DNA of 64,000 nucleotides from Aureimonas flava (GTDB lineage: Bacteria; Pseudomonadota; Alphaproteobacteria; Rhizobiales; Rhizobiaceae). The notes under the pieces are model-generated. The model was not told the DNA's origin. It saw only the letters and a program-made list of their open reading frames with translations, and searched no databases. The first letter of the stretch is position 1, and the number at the start of each line of letters is the position of its first letter. The stretch lies in NCBI RefSeq assembly GCF_003583935.1, contig NZ_QYRN01000006.1:295145-359144 (forward strand). Reading direction: 5' to 3'. Below, one piece after another: positions 54,690 through 63,085 of this stretch. A program made the position numbers and the translations under genes.

Positions 54690-55825
54690 GCCGACCCTAT
54701 GCCAAGCTGCCCGCCTGGATCGACCATGGCGTGATCCCGCTGCTCAACGTCGTGGTCGCGTTCGTGGTCGCAGGGCTCGTGGTGCTGGCCGTCGGCGAGA
54801 GCCCGGTCGAGGCGGCGCGGCTGATGCTGCGCGGCGCCTTCGGCTACGGCGAGGGCTTCGGCTTCACCTTGTTCTACACCACGAACTTCATCCTCACGGG
54901 CCTTGCCGTCGCGGTGGCGTTCCACGGCGGTCTTTTCAACATCGGCGGCGAGGGACAGGCCTATGTGGGCGGGCTCGGCGTCGCCTTCGTCGCGCTCAAC
55001 CTCGGCTCGGTGCTGCCCTGGTGGCTCAACCTTCCGCTGGCGGTGGTCGCCGCCTTCGCGATGGGCGCCGCCTGGGCCTTCCTGCCGGGCTACCTCCAGG
55101 CCAGGCGCGGCAGCCACGTCGTCATCACGACCATCATGTTCAACTTCATCGCCTCGGCGCTGATGGTCTACCTCCTGGTCGGCCCCTTGCGCCCGATCGG
55201 CACGATGCAGCCCGAGACGCGCCAGTTCGACGCGGGCGGCCAGCTTCCCAAGCTCGGCGCGCTGTTCGACGCGCTCGGCTTCGACCTCGGCGGCGCGCCG
55301 CTCAACGTCACCTTCTTCGTGGCGCTCGTGGCCGCCGCGGCGGTCTGGGTCCTGATCTGGCGCACGCGCCTCGGCTACGAGATCCGCACGCTCGGCTTCT
55401 CACCCTCCGCCGCGCGCTACGCCGGCATGAAGGAGACGCGGCTCGTGGTCACCATCATGCTGATCTCCGGGGGCCTGGCCGGGCTCATGGCGCTGAACTC
55501 GGTGATGGGCGACCAGTACCGGCTCCAGCTCAACTTTCCGGCCGGCGCCGGGTTCGTGGGCATCGCCGTCGCGCTGATGGGGCGTGGCCACCCGGCCGGC
55601 ATCATCCCGGCGGCGCTTCTGTTCGGCACGCTCTACCAGGGCGGCGCCGAGCTCGCCTTCGACATGCCGACCATCTCGCGCGACATGATCGTCATCATCC
55701 AGGGTCTCGTGATCCTGTTCGCGGGGGCCCTGGAGAACATGCTGCGTCCGGGCGTCGGGGTCATGTACGGCTTCCTCCGCCTGCGCGAGACCGGGCCGAA
55801 GCCGGTGGGCGGGGAGGCGCGCTGA
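54686..55825 (+). CDS. Nucleoside ABC transporter permease (NupP/YufP-like)
   Basis: A 379-residue permease of the BPD-2 class with about ten helices. LTGLAVAVAFHGGLFNIGGEGQAYVG and RRGSHVVITTIMFNFIASALM are hallmark segments of the first nucleoside permease; GYEIRTLGFSPSAARYAGM is the coupling region. It overlaps the VOC gene by 4 bases, and its TGA overlaps the next ATG by one base. Confidence 0.93.
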   Translation: MSRPYAKLPAWIDHGVIPLLNVVVAFVVAGLVVLAVGESPVEAARLMLRGAFGYGEGFGFTLFYTTNFILTGLAVAVAFHGGLFNIGGEGQAYVGGLGVAFVALNLGSVLPWWLNLPLAVVAAFAMGAAWAFLPGYLQARRGSHVVITTIMFNFIASALMVYLLVGPLRPIGTMQPETRQFDAGGQLPKLGALFDALGFDLGGAPLNVTFFVALVAAAAVWVLIWRTRLGYEIRTLGFSPSAARYAGMKETRLVVTIMLISGGLAGLMALNSVMGDQYRLQLNFPAGAGFVGIAVALMGRGHPAGIIPAALLFGTLYQGGAELAFDMPTISRDMIVIIQGLVILFAGALENMLRPGVGVMYGFLRLRETGPKPVGGEAR

Positions 55826-56793
55826 TGGATCTCGCCGGCTTCCTCAACCTCCTGGATTCCACCATCCGCCTGTCGACGCCGCTGATCTTCGCGGCGCTCG
55901 CCGGCCTCTATTCCGAGCGGTCCGGCGTCTTCGACATCGGGCTGGAGGGCAAGATGCTCGCGGGGGCCTTCGCCTCGGCGGCCGCCGCCGCCGTGTCGGG
56001 CTCGGCCATCCTCGGCCTCCTCGCGGGCGTCGGCGTCGCGGTCCTCTTCGCCCTGGTGCACGGGCTCGCCTCGATCACCCATCGCGGCAACCAGATCGTC
56101 TCCGGCGTCGCGCTCAACTTCATCGCCTCGGGCCTGACCATCATCCTCGGCAGCGCCTGGTTCATGCAGGGCGGCGTCACGCCGCCGCTGGGAGCCGACC
56201 AGCGGTTTCTCGGCATCGAGCTGCCCGGCGCGGCGGCGCTGCGCGACGTGCCCGTTCTCGGCTTCCTGTATTCGGGCCTCCTGTCCGGGCAGAACGCGCT
56301 GGTCTGGCTCGCCTTCCTGGCCGTGCCGCTCACGTGGTGGGTGCTCTACCGCACGCGCTTCGGCCTGCGCCTGCGGGCGGTGGGCGAGAACCCCGGCGCG
56401 GTGGACACGGCCGGCATCTCGGTGGCCTGGCTGCGCTACCGCGCGGTGATCGTGTGCGGCGTGCTGACCGGCCTTGCCGGCACCTACCTCTCCATGGCCC
56501 AGTCGGCCGGCTTCACGCGCGAGATGACGGCGGGGCGGGGATATATCGCGCTCGCGGCGCTGATCTTCGCCAACTGGAAGCCGGTGCCGACCCTCCTGGC
56601 CTGCCTCCTGTTCGGCTTCCTCGATGCGGCTTCGATCCGACTCCAGACGACGCCCCTGCCGGGCATCGGCCAGATCCCGCCGCAGTTCGTGCAGGCGCTG
56701 CCCTATATCCTGACGGTGATCCTGCTCGCGGGCTTCGTCGGCAAGTCCCGACCGCCGAAGGCCGGCGGCGTGCCCTACGTCAAGGAGCGCTGA
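55825..56793 (+). CDS. Nucleoside ABC transporter permease (NupQ/YufQ-like)
   Basis: A 322-residue second permease subunit. LSTPLIFAALAGLYSERSGVFDIGLEGKML is the conserved N-terminal membrane region, GLRLRAVGENPGAVDTAGI the coupling loop, and GRGYIALAALIFANWKP the C-terminal motif. With the partner permease, ATPase and BMP-family protein it forms a complete nucleoside importer. cdd follows 36 bases downstream. Confidence 0.93.
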   Translation: MDLAGFLNLLDSTIRLSTPLIFAALAGLYSERSGVFDIGLEGKMLAGAFASAAAAAVSGSAILGLLAGVGVAVLFALVHGLASITHRGNQIVSGVALNFIASGLTIILGSAWFMQGGVTPPLGADQRFLGIELPGAAALRDVPVLGFLYSGLLSGQNALVWLAFLAVPLTWWVLYRTRFGLRLRAVGENPGAVDTAGISVAWLRYRAVIVCGVLTGLAGTYLSMAQSAGFTREMTAGRGYIALAALIFANWKPVPTLLACLLFGFLDAASIRLQTTPLPGIGQIPPQFVQALPYILTVILLAGFVGKSRPPKAGGVPYVKER

Positions 56794-56829
56794 CCCGCGC
56801 CCCTTCCTCCAGATCCGGCAAGGCTCCCC

Positions 56830-57222
56830 ATGTCCGAAGACCTCTTCCTCAAGGCCCGCGCGGCGATGCGGAAGTGCCACGCGCCCTATTCGCAGTTTCC
56901 CGTGGGCGCGGCGCTGCGCACGGAGGACGGCCGGATCTATGCCGGCTGCAACATCGAGGTCGTGAGCTTCCCCGAGGGATGGTGCGCCGAGACCACGGCC
57001 ATCGCCCACATGGTGATGGACGGGGGTGGGCGCATCGCCGAGATCGCGGTGGTGGCGGAGCGCCTGCGGGCCTGCTCGCCCTGCGGCGGCTGCCGCCAGC
57101 GCATCGCCGAGTTCGCCCGGCCCGAAACGCGCGTCTTCCTGTGCGATGCGGTGGAGGGCGTGATCGAGACCGTGCTGATGGACGACCTCCTGCCCAAGGC
57201 CTTTCCGCGGGACGCCGTCTGA
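56830..57222 (+). CDS. cdd: Cytidine deaminase
   Basis: A 130-residue zinc-dependent cytidine deaminase that converts (deoxy)cytidine to (deoxy)uridine. The catalytic zinc site is GWCAETTAI (Cys and Glu) with [11 protein letters not shown]. The N-terminus [21 protein letters not shown] is the family substrate loop. [10 protein letters not shown] replaces the common NVENASYPxG but keeps the Asn and Glu. Overlaps the next gene by one base. Confidence 0.93.
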   Translation: MSEDLFLKARAAMRKCHAPYSQFPVGAALRTEDGRIYAGCNIEVVSFPEGWCAETTAIAHMVMDGGGRIAEIAVVAERLRACSPCGGCRQRIAEFARPETRVFLCDAVEGVIETVLMDDLLPKAFPRDAV

Positions 57223-58022
57223 TGGGCCTGCTCGCCGACGCCCTTCGCTCCCATCTCGGCACGCGCGCGCCGCAGGTGGCGCTGGTGCTCGGCTCCGGCC
57301 TCGGCGGGCTGGTGGACGCGGTGGAGGGGGCGCGACGCATCCCCTATCCGGCGCTGCCCGGCATGCCGGTCTCCGCCGTGAGCGGGCATGCGGGCGAAGT
57401 GGTGCTCGGACGGCTGGCGGGGGTCGAGGTCGTGGTCCTGTCGGGACGGATCCACTACTACGAGAGCGGAGATCCGGCCGCCATGCGCCCGGCGCTGGAG
57501 GCGCTGGCCGAGGTGGGCGTGCGCACGCTGGTGCTCACCAACGCCGCCGGCTCGGTGAACCCTGCGATCCGCCCGGGCGAGGTGATGCTGATCGAGGACC
57601 ACATCGCCTTCTCGGGCCGCAACCCCTTGATCGGCGAGCCGTCCGACGCGCGCTTCGTCGGCATGACCATCGCCTACGACGAGGGGCTGCGCGCGGCCAC
57701 GCTGCGTGCGGCCGAAAGGGTGGGCGAGGGGCTGCATCGCGGTGTCTACATGTGGTTCTCGGGCCCGTCCTTCGAGACGCCGGCCGAAATTCGCATGGCG
57801 AGGATCCTGGGTGCCGACGCCGTCGGCATGTCCACCGTTCCCGAGACCATCCTCGCGCGTTTCCTCGGCCTGCGCGTGGTGGCGGCCTCGGTCGTCACCA
57901 ACATGGGCGCGGGCATCACCGGCGACGAGCTCAGCCACGCCGAGACCAAGGAGGTCGCCCCGCGCGGCGGGGCGCGTCTCGCGCGTATCCTGACCGAGGC
58001 GCTGCCGGAGATCGCGGCTTGA
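57222..58022 (+). CDS. Purine nucleoside phosphorylase, trimeric type
   Basis: A 266-residue PNP (PunA/DeoD-II class) that splits purine nucleosides with phosphate. [16 protein letters not shown] is the phosphate-binding N-terminus, then [63 protein letters not shown] and the base-recognition Asn in [17 protein letters not shown]. In contrast with the MTAP-like protein at 4662-5501, its phosphate-binding motifs are all present. Overlaps deoA by 4 bases. Confidence 0.93.
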   Translation: MGLLADALRSHLGTRAPQVALVLGSGLGGLVDAVEGARRIPYPALPGMPVSAVSGHAGEVVLGRLAGVEVVVLSGRIHYYESGDPAAMRPALEALAEVGVRTLVLTNAAGSVNPAIRPGEVMLIEDHIAFSGRNPLIGEPSDARFVGMTIAYDEGLRAATLRAAERVGEGLHRGVYMWFSGPSFETPAEIRMARILGADAVGMSTVPETILARFLGLRVVAASVVTNMGAGITGDELSHAETKEVAPRGGARLARILTEALPEIAA

Positions 58023-59329
58023 CCCTGCCGCAGGAGATCATCCGCGCCAAGCGCGACGGCGGCGCGCTGCCGGCCGCCGACATCGCCGGCTTCGTGGCGG
58101 GAGTCGCCGAGGGGCGCATCAGCGAAGGGCAGATCGCGGCCTTCGCCATGGCCGTGTTCCTGCGCGGCATGGACCGCGCCGAGACCGTGGCGCTGACGCT
58201 CGCCATGCGCGATTCCGGCGAGGTGCTGGACTGGTCGTCGCTTCCCGGCCCGGTGCTCGACAAGCATTCCACGGGCGGCGTCGGCGACAACGTCTCGCTG
58301 ATGCTGGCACCCATCCTCGCCGCCTGCGGCGCCTATGTGCCCATGATCTCCGGCCGCGGTCTCGGCCACACCGGCGGCACGCTCGACAAGCTGGAGGCGA
58401 TCCCGGGCTACGCGGTCACGCCCGACGCCGCCGTGGTGCGCCGCGCGGTGCGCGAAGCCGGCTGCGCCATCGTCGGCCCGAGCGCCCGCCTCGCCCCGGC
58501 CGACGGACGGATCTACGCCGTGCGCGACACCACCGCGACCGTGGAATCGATCCCCCTCATCACCGCATCGATCCTCTCCAAGAAGCTCGCCGCGGGCGTC
58601 GGAACGCTGGTCCTCGACGTCAAGACCGGCTCGGGCGCCTTCATGGCCGATGCGGACGACTCGAGAGCCCTGGCGCGCACGCTGGTGGAGGTCGCCAAAG
58701 GAGCGGGGCTCCGTTGCCGCGCGCTTCTCACCGGCATGGACGAGCCGCTCGCCGCCGACGCCGGCAACGCGCTGGAGCTGCGCAACGCCCTCCGCTTCCT
58801 GACCGGCGAAGGGCGCGACGCGCGTCTCGAGGCGGTGACGCTTGCGCTCGCCGTCGAGGCGCTGGTGGTCGGGGGTCTTGCCCCCGGCGCCGCCGAGGCG
58901 GAGGCGGCTGCGCGCGAAGCTCTGCGCAGCGGGCGAGCGGCCGAGCGGTTCGCGCGCATGGCCGCACTGCTCGGCGGTCCGGCGGATCTCCTGGAGCGGC
59001 CCGAGTGCCACCTTGCCGTCGCGCCGGTCGTGCGGGCGGTGGGCGCCGGGCGCGCCGGCACCGTGGCGGCGGTCGACACGCGCCCCCTCGGGCTGGCGGT
59101 GGTGGAACTCGGCGGCGGGCGCCGGCGGCCAGGCGACCCGATCGACCCCGCGGTCGGGCTGGCGCGCATCGCCCCGGTCGGGACAGCGCTCGCGGCGGGC
59201 GACCCGCTCTGCCTCGTCCACGCCCGCGACGAGGCGGCGGCCGAGCGCGCCGTGCGGCGTGTCGCCGCCGCGATCACGCTTGCGGATGCCGCCGAGCCGA
59301 CGCCGACGGTGCTGGAACGCTTCGGCTGA
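58019..59329 (+). CDS. deoA: Thymidine/pyrimidine nucleoside phosphorylase
   Basis: A 436-residue pyrimidine nucleoside phosphorylase. The start is a TTG at 58019 overlapping the PNP stop as [62 protein letters not shown] and [14 protein letters not shown] are the phosphate- and base-binding elements. It releases thymine or uracil and (deoxy)ribose-1-phosphate. It closes the nucleoside uptake and breakdown operon. Confidence 0.93.
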   Translation: MTLPQEIIRAKRDGGALPAADIAGFVAGVAEGRISEGQIAAFAMAVFLRGMDRAETVALTLAMRDSGEVLDWSSLPGPVLDKHSTGGVGDNVSLMLAPILAACGAYVPMISGRGLGHTGGTLDKLEAIPGYAVTPDAAVVRRAVREAGCAIVGPSARLAPADGRIYAVRDTTATVESIPLITASILSKKLAAGVGTLVLDVKTGSGAFMADADDSRALARTLVEVAKGAGLRCRALLTGMDEPLAADAGNALELRNALRFLTGEGRDARLEAVTLALAVEALVVGGLAPGAAEAEAAAREALRSGRAAERFARMAALLGGPADLLERPECHLAVAPVVRAVGAGRAGTVAAVDTRPLGLAVVELGGGRRRPGDPIDPAVGLARIAPVGTALAAGDPLCLVHARDEAAAERAVRRVAAAITLADAAEPTPTVLERFG

Positions 59330-59345
59330 AGCGACGCCGACCGCC

Positions 59346-59738
59346 TCAGTTCAGGATGCGTCGATCGGCCGGCGCGTCCAGCGAGAAGGCCGGGATCTCC
59401 ACCTCGAACAGACTGCCGTCCATCGACTGCATGCGGTAGTGACCCCGCATGATGCCCGACGAGGTCGCAAGCGGGCAGCCCGACGTGTAGGTGAAGCTGT
59501 CGCCCGGCTCGAGGATCGGCTCCTCGCCGACGACGCCCGGTCCCTCCACCACCTCGACGCGGCCCTGCGCGTCGGTGATGAGCCACCGGCGCGCGCGCAA
59601 CTGCACCGTCTCGCGCGAGCCGTTCTCGATCTCCACCCGATAGGCGAAGACCCATTGGCCGCCCGGCGGATCGGACTGGTCGCCGAGATACGAGGGCGTG
59701 ACCCTGACGGTGATGTGGCGCGTCGTCGCCTGATACAT
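59346..59738 (-). CDS. apaG: ApaG (Co2+/Mg2+ efflux-associated DUF525 protein)
   Basis: A 130-residue fibronectin-III-like protein. MYQATTRHITVRVTPSYLGD, FAYRVEIENGSRETVQLRARRWLITDAQGRVEVVEGPGVVGEEP and TSGCPLATSSGIMRGHYRM are all conserved ApaG segments. It lies 117 bases downstream of metZ on the same strand; the longer frame to 59849 is unlikely. ApaG has been linked to cobalt resistance and Ap4A levels; its exact role is unsettled. Confidence 0.92.
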   Translation of the reverse strand: MYQATTRHITVRVTPSYLGDQSDPPGGQWVFAYRVEIENGSRETVQLRARRWLITDAQGRVEVVEGPGVVGEEPILEPGDSFTYTSGCPLATSSGIMRGHYRMQSMDGSLFEVEIPAFSLDAPADRRILN

Positions 59739-59855
59739 GGCCGGCTTCGTGAGCTGCGCGCGCCGGGGCCCGCGGATGGGATCTTGCCGCAATCCGCAGA
59801 GGAATGCGGCGAAACCGAGTTCGACCACCGCCGAGGCGGCGACGGGCACCCGTCC

Positions 59856-61052
59856 TCAGATCGCGTCGAGCGCGCGCGTCACGTCCTCCACCAGGTCTTC
59901 GCCGTCCTCGATGCCGGCCGACAGGCGCAGGAGGCCGGGGCCGATGCCGAGCTCGGCCCGCGCCTCGTCGGTCAGGCTCTTGTGCGTCGTGGTCGCCGGG
60001 TGGGTGATGAGGCTCTTGGCGTCGCCGAGGTTGTTGGAGATCTTGATGATCTCCAGCGCGTTGGAGAAGCGGAAGGCCGCTTCCTTGCCGCCCGCGAGGT
60101 CGAGCGCCAGGAGCGTCGAGCCGCCCTTCATCTGGCGGGCGATCACGGCGGCGTCCGGGTGGTCGGCCCGGCCGGGATAGATCACGCGCGCGACCTTGGG
60201 CGAGGCGGCCAGCGCGTCGGCGAGGCGCGCGGCGTTCGCCGTCTGCTGGGCGACGCGCAAAGGCAGGGTCTCCAGGCCCTTGAGCAGGCACCAGGCGTTG
60301 AACGGCGACAGCGAGGGGCCGGTGTGGCGGAAGAAGTCCTGCAGCTCCTCGGCGATCCACTGCGCGTCCGACAGGATCACCCCGCCGAGGCAGCGACCCT
60401 GTCCGTCGATGTGCTTGGTCGCCGAATACACCACGACGTCCGCCCCGAGCTCCAGCGGCTTCTGCTGCATCGGCGTGGCGAAGACGTTGTCCACCACCAG
60501 CCGGGCGCCGGCCTCGTGCGCGATCGCGGCGACGGCCGCGATGTCGATCACCTCCAGCGTCGGATTGGTCGGGCTCTCCAGGAAGAACAGCTTGGTTTCC
60601 GGCCGCACCGCGGCCTTCCACTGCGCCAGGTCGCGCCCGTCGACCAGCGTGCAGGCGACGCCCGCGCGCCCGAGCACGGTCTCGATGATGTAGCGGCAGG
60701 AGCCGAACAGGGCGCGCGCGGCCACCACGTGGTCGCCGGCCTTCACCGAGCATTGCAAGGCGGCCGAGACGGCGGCCATGCCGGAGGCGGTGGCGCGGGC
60801 GTCCTCCGCCCCCTCCAGCGCCATCATCCGCTCCTCGAACATGCGCGTCGTCGGGTTGGCGTAGCGCGAATACACGAAGCCGGGCTCCTCGCCCTTGAAG
60901 CGCGCCTCGGCGGCCTCCGCGTTCGGGTAGACGAAGCCCTGCGTCAGGAACAGCGCCTCGGACGTCTCGCCGAAGCCCGAGCGCATCGTCCCGCCGTGGA
61001 CCATGGCGGTCGCAGGACGCAAGGGGCGGGGCGCATCGTTCTTCTTCAGCAT
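59856..61052 (-). CDS. metZ: O-succinylhomoserine sulfhydrylase
   Basis: A 398-residue PLP enzyme of the Cys/Met metabolism family that makes homocysteine from O-succinylhomoserine and sulfide. YSRYANPTTRMFEERMMALEG, VVDNVFATPMQQKPLELGADVVVYSATKHIDGQGR (the PLP Lys is in SATKH), NAWCLLKGLETLPLR and SNNLGDAKSLITHPATTTH are classical. It is downstream of a SAM-II riboswitch on the same strand, which supports a role in methionine synthesis. Confidence 0.94.
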   Translation of the reverse strand: MLKKNDAPRPLRPATAMVHGGTMRSGFGETSEALFLTQGFVYPNAEAAEARFKGEEPGFVYSRYANPTTRMFEERMMALEGAEDARATASGMAAVSAALQCSVKAGDHVVAARALFGSCRYIIETVLGRAGVACTLVDGRDLAQWKAAVRPETKLFFLESPTNPTLEVIDIAAVAAIAHEAGARLVVDNVFATPMQQKPLELGADVVVYSATKHIDGQGRCLGGVILSDAQWIAEELQDFFRHTGPSLSPFNAWCLLKGLETLPLRVAQQTANAARLADALAASPKVARVIYPGRADHPDAAVIARQMKGGSTLLALDLAGGKEAAFRFSNALEIIKISNNLGDAKSLITHPATTTHKSLTDEARAELGIGPGLLRLSAGIEDGEDLVEDVTRALDAI

Positions 61053-61118
61053 GGGACGTCTCCGCAGCCGCTTTGGGGGGCAACAGACGCCATGGGCCGC
61101 TCGGACGGAACGCGAAAC

Positions 61119-61172
61119 GGCCTTTAGCGACTTGTTTTACGTGGCTGCAAGCCGGCCGGCAAATCACCACGA
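61119..61172 (-). ncRNA. SAM-II riboswitch
   Basis: On the minus strand the sequence contains CGTGGTGATTTGCCGGCCGG, CTTGCAGCCACG, AAAACAAG and CGCTAAAGGCC in the order of the SAM-II (metA motif) aptamer, with its pseudoknot of TGATTTG and CGCTAAA-region bases. It lies about 67 bases upstream of metZ. SAM binding should shut off metZ translation. Confidence 0.93.
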
Positions 61173-61271
61173 ACGGCTGTGAGCCTTAAGCCTCTCGCGC
61201 GGTGAAATCAATCGCCCGTTCCCAAGCCTCGCACGGCCTGCTAACGCGTTGGGCAGCAAGGAGTTGAGTTC

Positions 61272-62354
61272 ATGGCCGGCGGCATCCTTCCCGATCGCGA
61301 CATCGCGCGTCTGTCCGCGGACGGGCGCATCGCCTGCGAGCGGCCCTTCGACGCCGACCAGATCCAGCCCGCGAGCCTCGACCTGCGCCTGGGCGCCAAG
61401 GCGTATCGCGTGCGCGCGAGCTTCCTGCCGGGGCGCGGCAACCCGGTGGCCGCCAAGCTCGGCCGACTGTCGATGCACGAGATCGACCTTGCGGGCGGCG
61501 CGGTCCTGGAAACCGGCTGTGTCTACGTCGTGCCCCTTCAGGAAGGGCTGGACCTGCCGCCCGAGATCCGCGCGGCCGCCAACCCGAAGAGCTCCACCGG
61601 ACGCCTCGACATCTTCACCCGCGTGCTGGCGGACGGCGCCCAGGAGTTCGACAAGATTCCGGCCGGCTACCGGGGGCCGCTCTATCTCGAGATCAGCCCG
61701 CGCACCTTTCCCGTGGTGGTCCGTCCCGGCTCGCGGCTGACGCAGATCCGCTTCCGCACCGGCGAAGCGCAGCTCGGCGAGGGAGAGCTCGCCGCCCTGC
61801 ACGAGGCGCACCGCCTGACCAGCGCGGCGGACGCCAACATCTCCGGCGGCGGCATCGCCCTGTCGATCGACCTCGCGGGCGACGGAACCGGTCTCGTCGG
61901 CTATCGCGGCAAGCGGCATACGGGCGTCGTGGACGTCGACCGGCGCGGCGCCCTCGCCATGCTCGACTTCTGGGAGCCGATCCGGCGCGGCGCGGTGGGC
62001 GAGTTGGTGCTCGACCCCGACGAGTTCTACATCCTGGTCTCGAAGGAGGCCGTCCACGTGCCGCCGGCCTTCGCCGCGGAGATGACGCCCTTCGATCCGC
62101 TGGTCGGCGAGTTCCGCGTCCACTACGCCGGCTTCTTCGATCCCGGCTTCGGCCATTCCGCCGCCGGCGGATCGGGCAGCCGCGCGGTGCTGGAGGTGCG
62201 CAGCCACGATGTGCCGTTCATCCTGGAGGACGGCCAGATCGTCGGTCGGCTCGTCTACGAGCGCATGGCCGGCCTGCCCGACCGGCTCTACGGCGCGGAC
62301 CTCAAGTCGAACTACCAGGCGCAGGGCCTCAAGCTCTCCAAGCATTTCCTCTGA
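61272..62354 (+). CDS. dcd: 2'-deoxycytidine 5'-triphosphate deaminase, long form
   Basis: A 360-residue protein with two dUTPase-like halves: the first with DADQIQPASLDLRLGAKAYRVRASFL and AAANPKSSTGRLDIFTRVLADG, the second with SGGGIALSIDLAGDG and GEFRVHYAGFFDPGFGH. E. coli Dcd has about 193 residues, so this is the alphaproteobacterial double-length form. It makes dUTP from dCTP. An AAGGAG site precedes the ATG. Confidence 0.9.
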   Translation: MAGGILPDRDIARLSADGRIACERPFDADQIQPASLDLRLGAKAYRVRASFLPGRGNPVAAKLGRLSMHEIDLAGGAVLETGCVYVVPLQEGLDLPPEIRAAANPKSSTGRLDIFTRVLADGAQEFDKIPAGYRGPLYLEISPRTFPVVVRPGSRLTQIRFRTGEAQLGEGELAALHEAHRLTSAADANISGGGIALSIDLAGDGTGLVGYRGKRHTGVVDVDRRGALAMLDFWEPIRRGAVGELVLDPDEFYILVSKEAVHVPPAFAAEMTPFDPLVGEFRVHYAGFFDPGFGHSAAGGSGSRAVLEVRSHDVPFILEDGQIVGRLVYERMAGLPDRLYGADLKSNYQAQGLKLSKHFL

Positions 62355-62411
62355 AACCCGCCGGCGCCCGCTTGACGGCCGCCCCGCGTTGAAGGCAGTG
62401 TCTCGCCGAGC

Positions 62412-62486
62412 GCGGGCGTAGTTCAGCGGTAGAACGCCAGCTTCCCAAGCTGGATGTCGTGGGTTCGATCCCCATCGCCCGCTCCA
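62412..62486 (+). tRNA. tRNA-Gly(CCC)
   Basis: A 75-base glycine tRNA starting GCGGGCGTAGTTCAGCGGTA. The anticodon stem CCAGC/GCTGG encloses loop TTCCCAA, so the anticodon is CCC. The T arm is GGGTTCGATCCCC, and CCA is encoded at 62484-62486. Confidence 0.95.
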
Positions 62487-63085
62487 GAATCCCAACCGCG
62501 CAGAAAACCGAAACGGCTCCGACGTTCACTCTGGACGGGTCTGGGACGAAGCCGTCGGACGTTCGTCGGGCGAAGAGATCGAGTTCCTCCGACTTCGGAC
62601 GGTGACGACGGCATCGATGGCGGATGCCACACCCATGAGGCGACCTTTTAGGGTGCCGGGCTGCGCACACGTCATCGTGATGGAGTCCGAGCGGCGCGAA
62701 GGGCGTGCGTTCGAATTCGACGCCGTACCGCACAATTGCGAATGTGCGGAAGTCGCCGTGCTGACACCGTCGGCGCGCCCGAGGGAGCCTCGGCGGCGGC
62801 CTGTCCGGGAAGCTGGACCTCCGCGTGCGGCCCGCGCGCAGGTTCCGCGAGGGTTCGAACGGAAGGTTCGCCGTCCCTTGCCGCCGTCGTTCCGGGCGAT
62901 CGCAGCCCGGTGAGCGTCCGGGTCTTCCCTGGCCCGCCCGATCCTCCGGATGATCCCGACCGCTCGTGTCACCCGGCCTCACGCAGCGGAATTGTACGTT
63001 TTTGGCATGTGGCCGGTACAGACTATTAGCGGGTTGGCAACCCATGCGTGACAGCCTACGCGCCGGAGTTATTTTGGGAGCCAAG
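62487..63085. other. Intergenic stretch upstream of the chemoreceptor
   Basis: About 600 bases without a recognisable gene. GC falls near 62990-63060, just before the chemoreceptor, where its promoter must lie. No RNA or repeat is evident. Confidence 0.4.
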
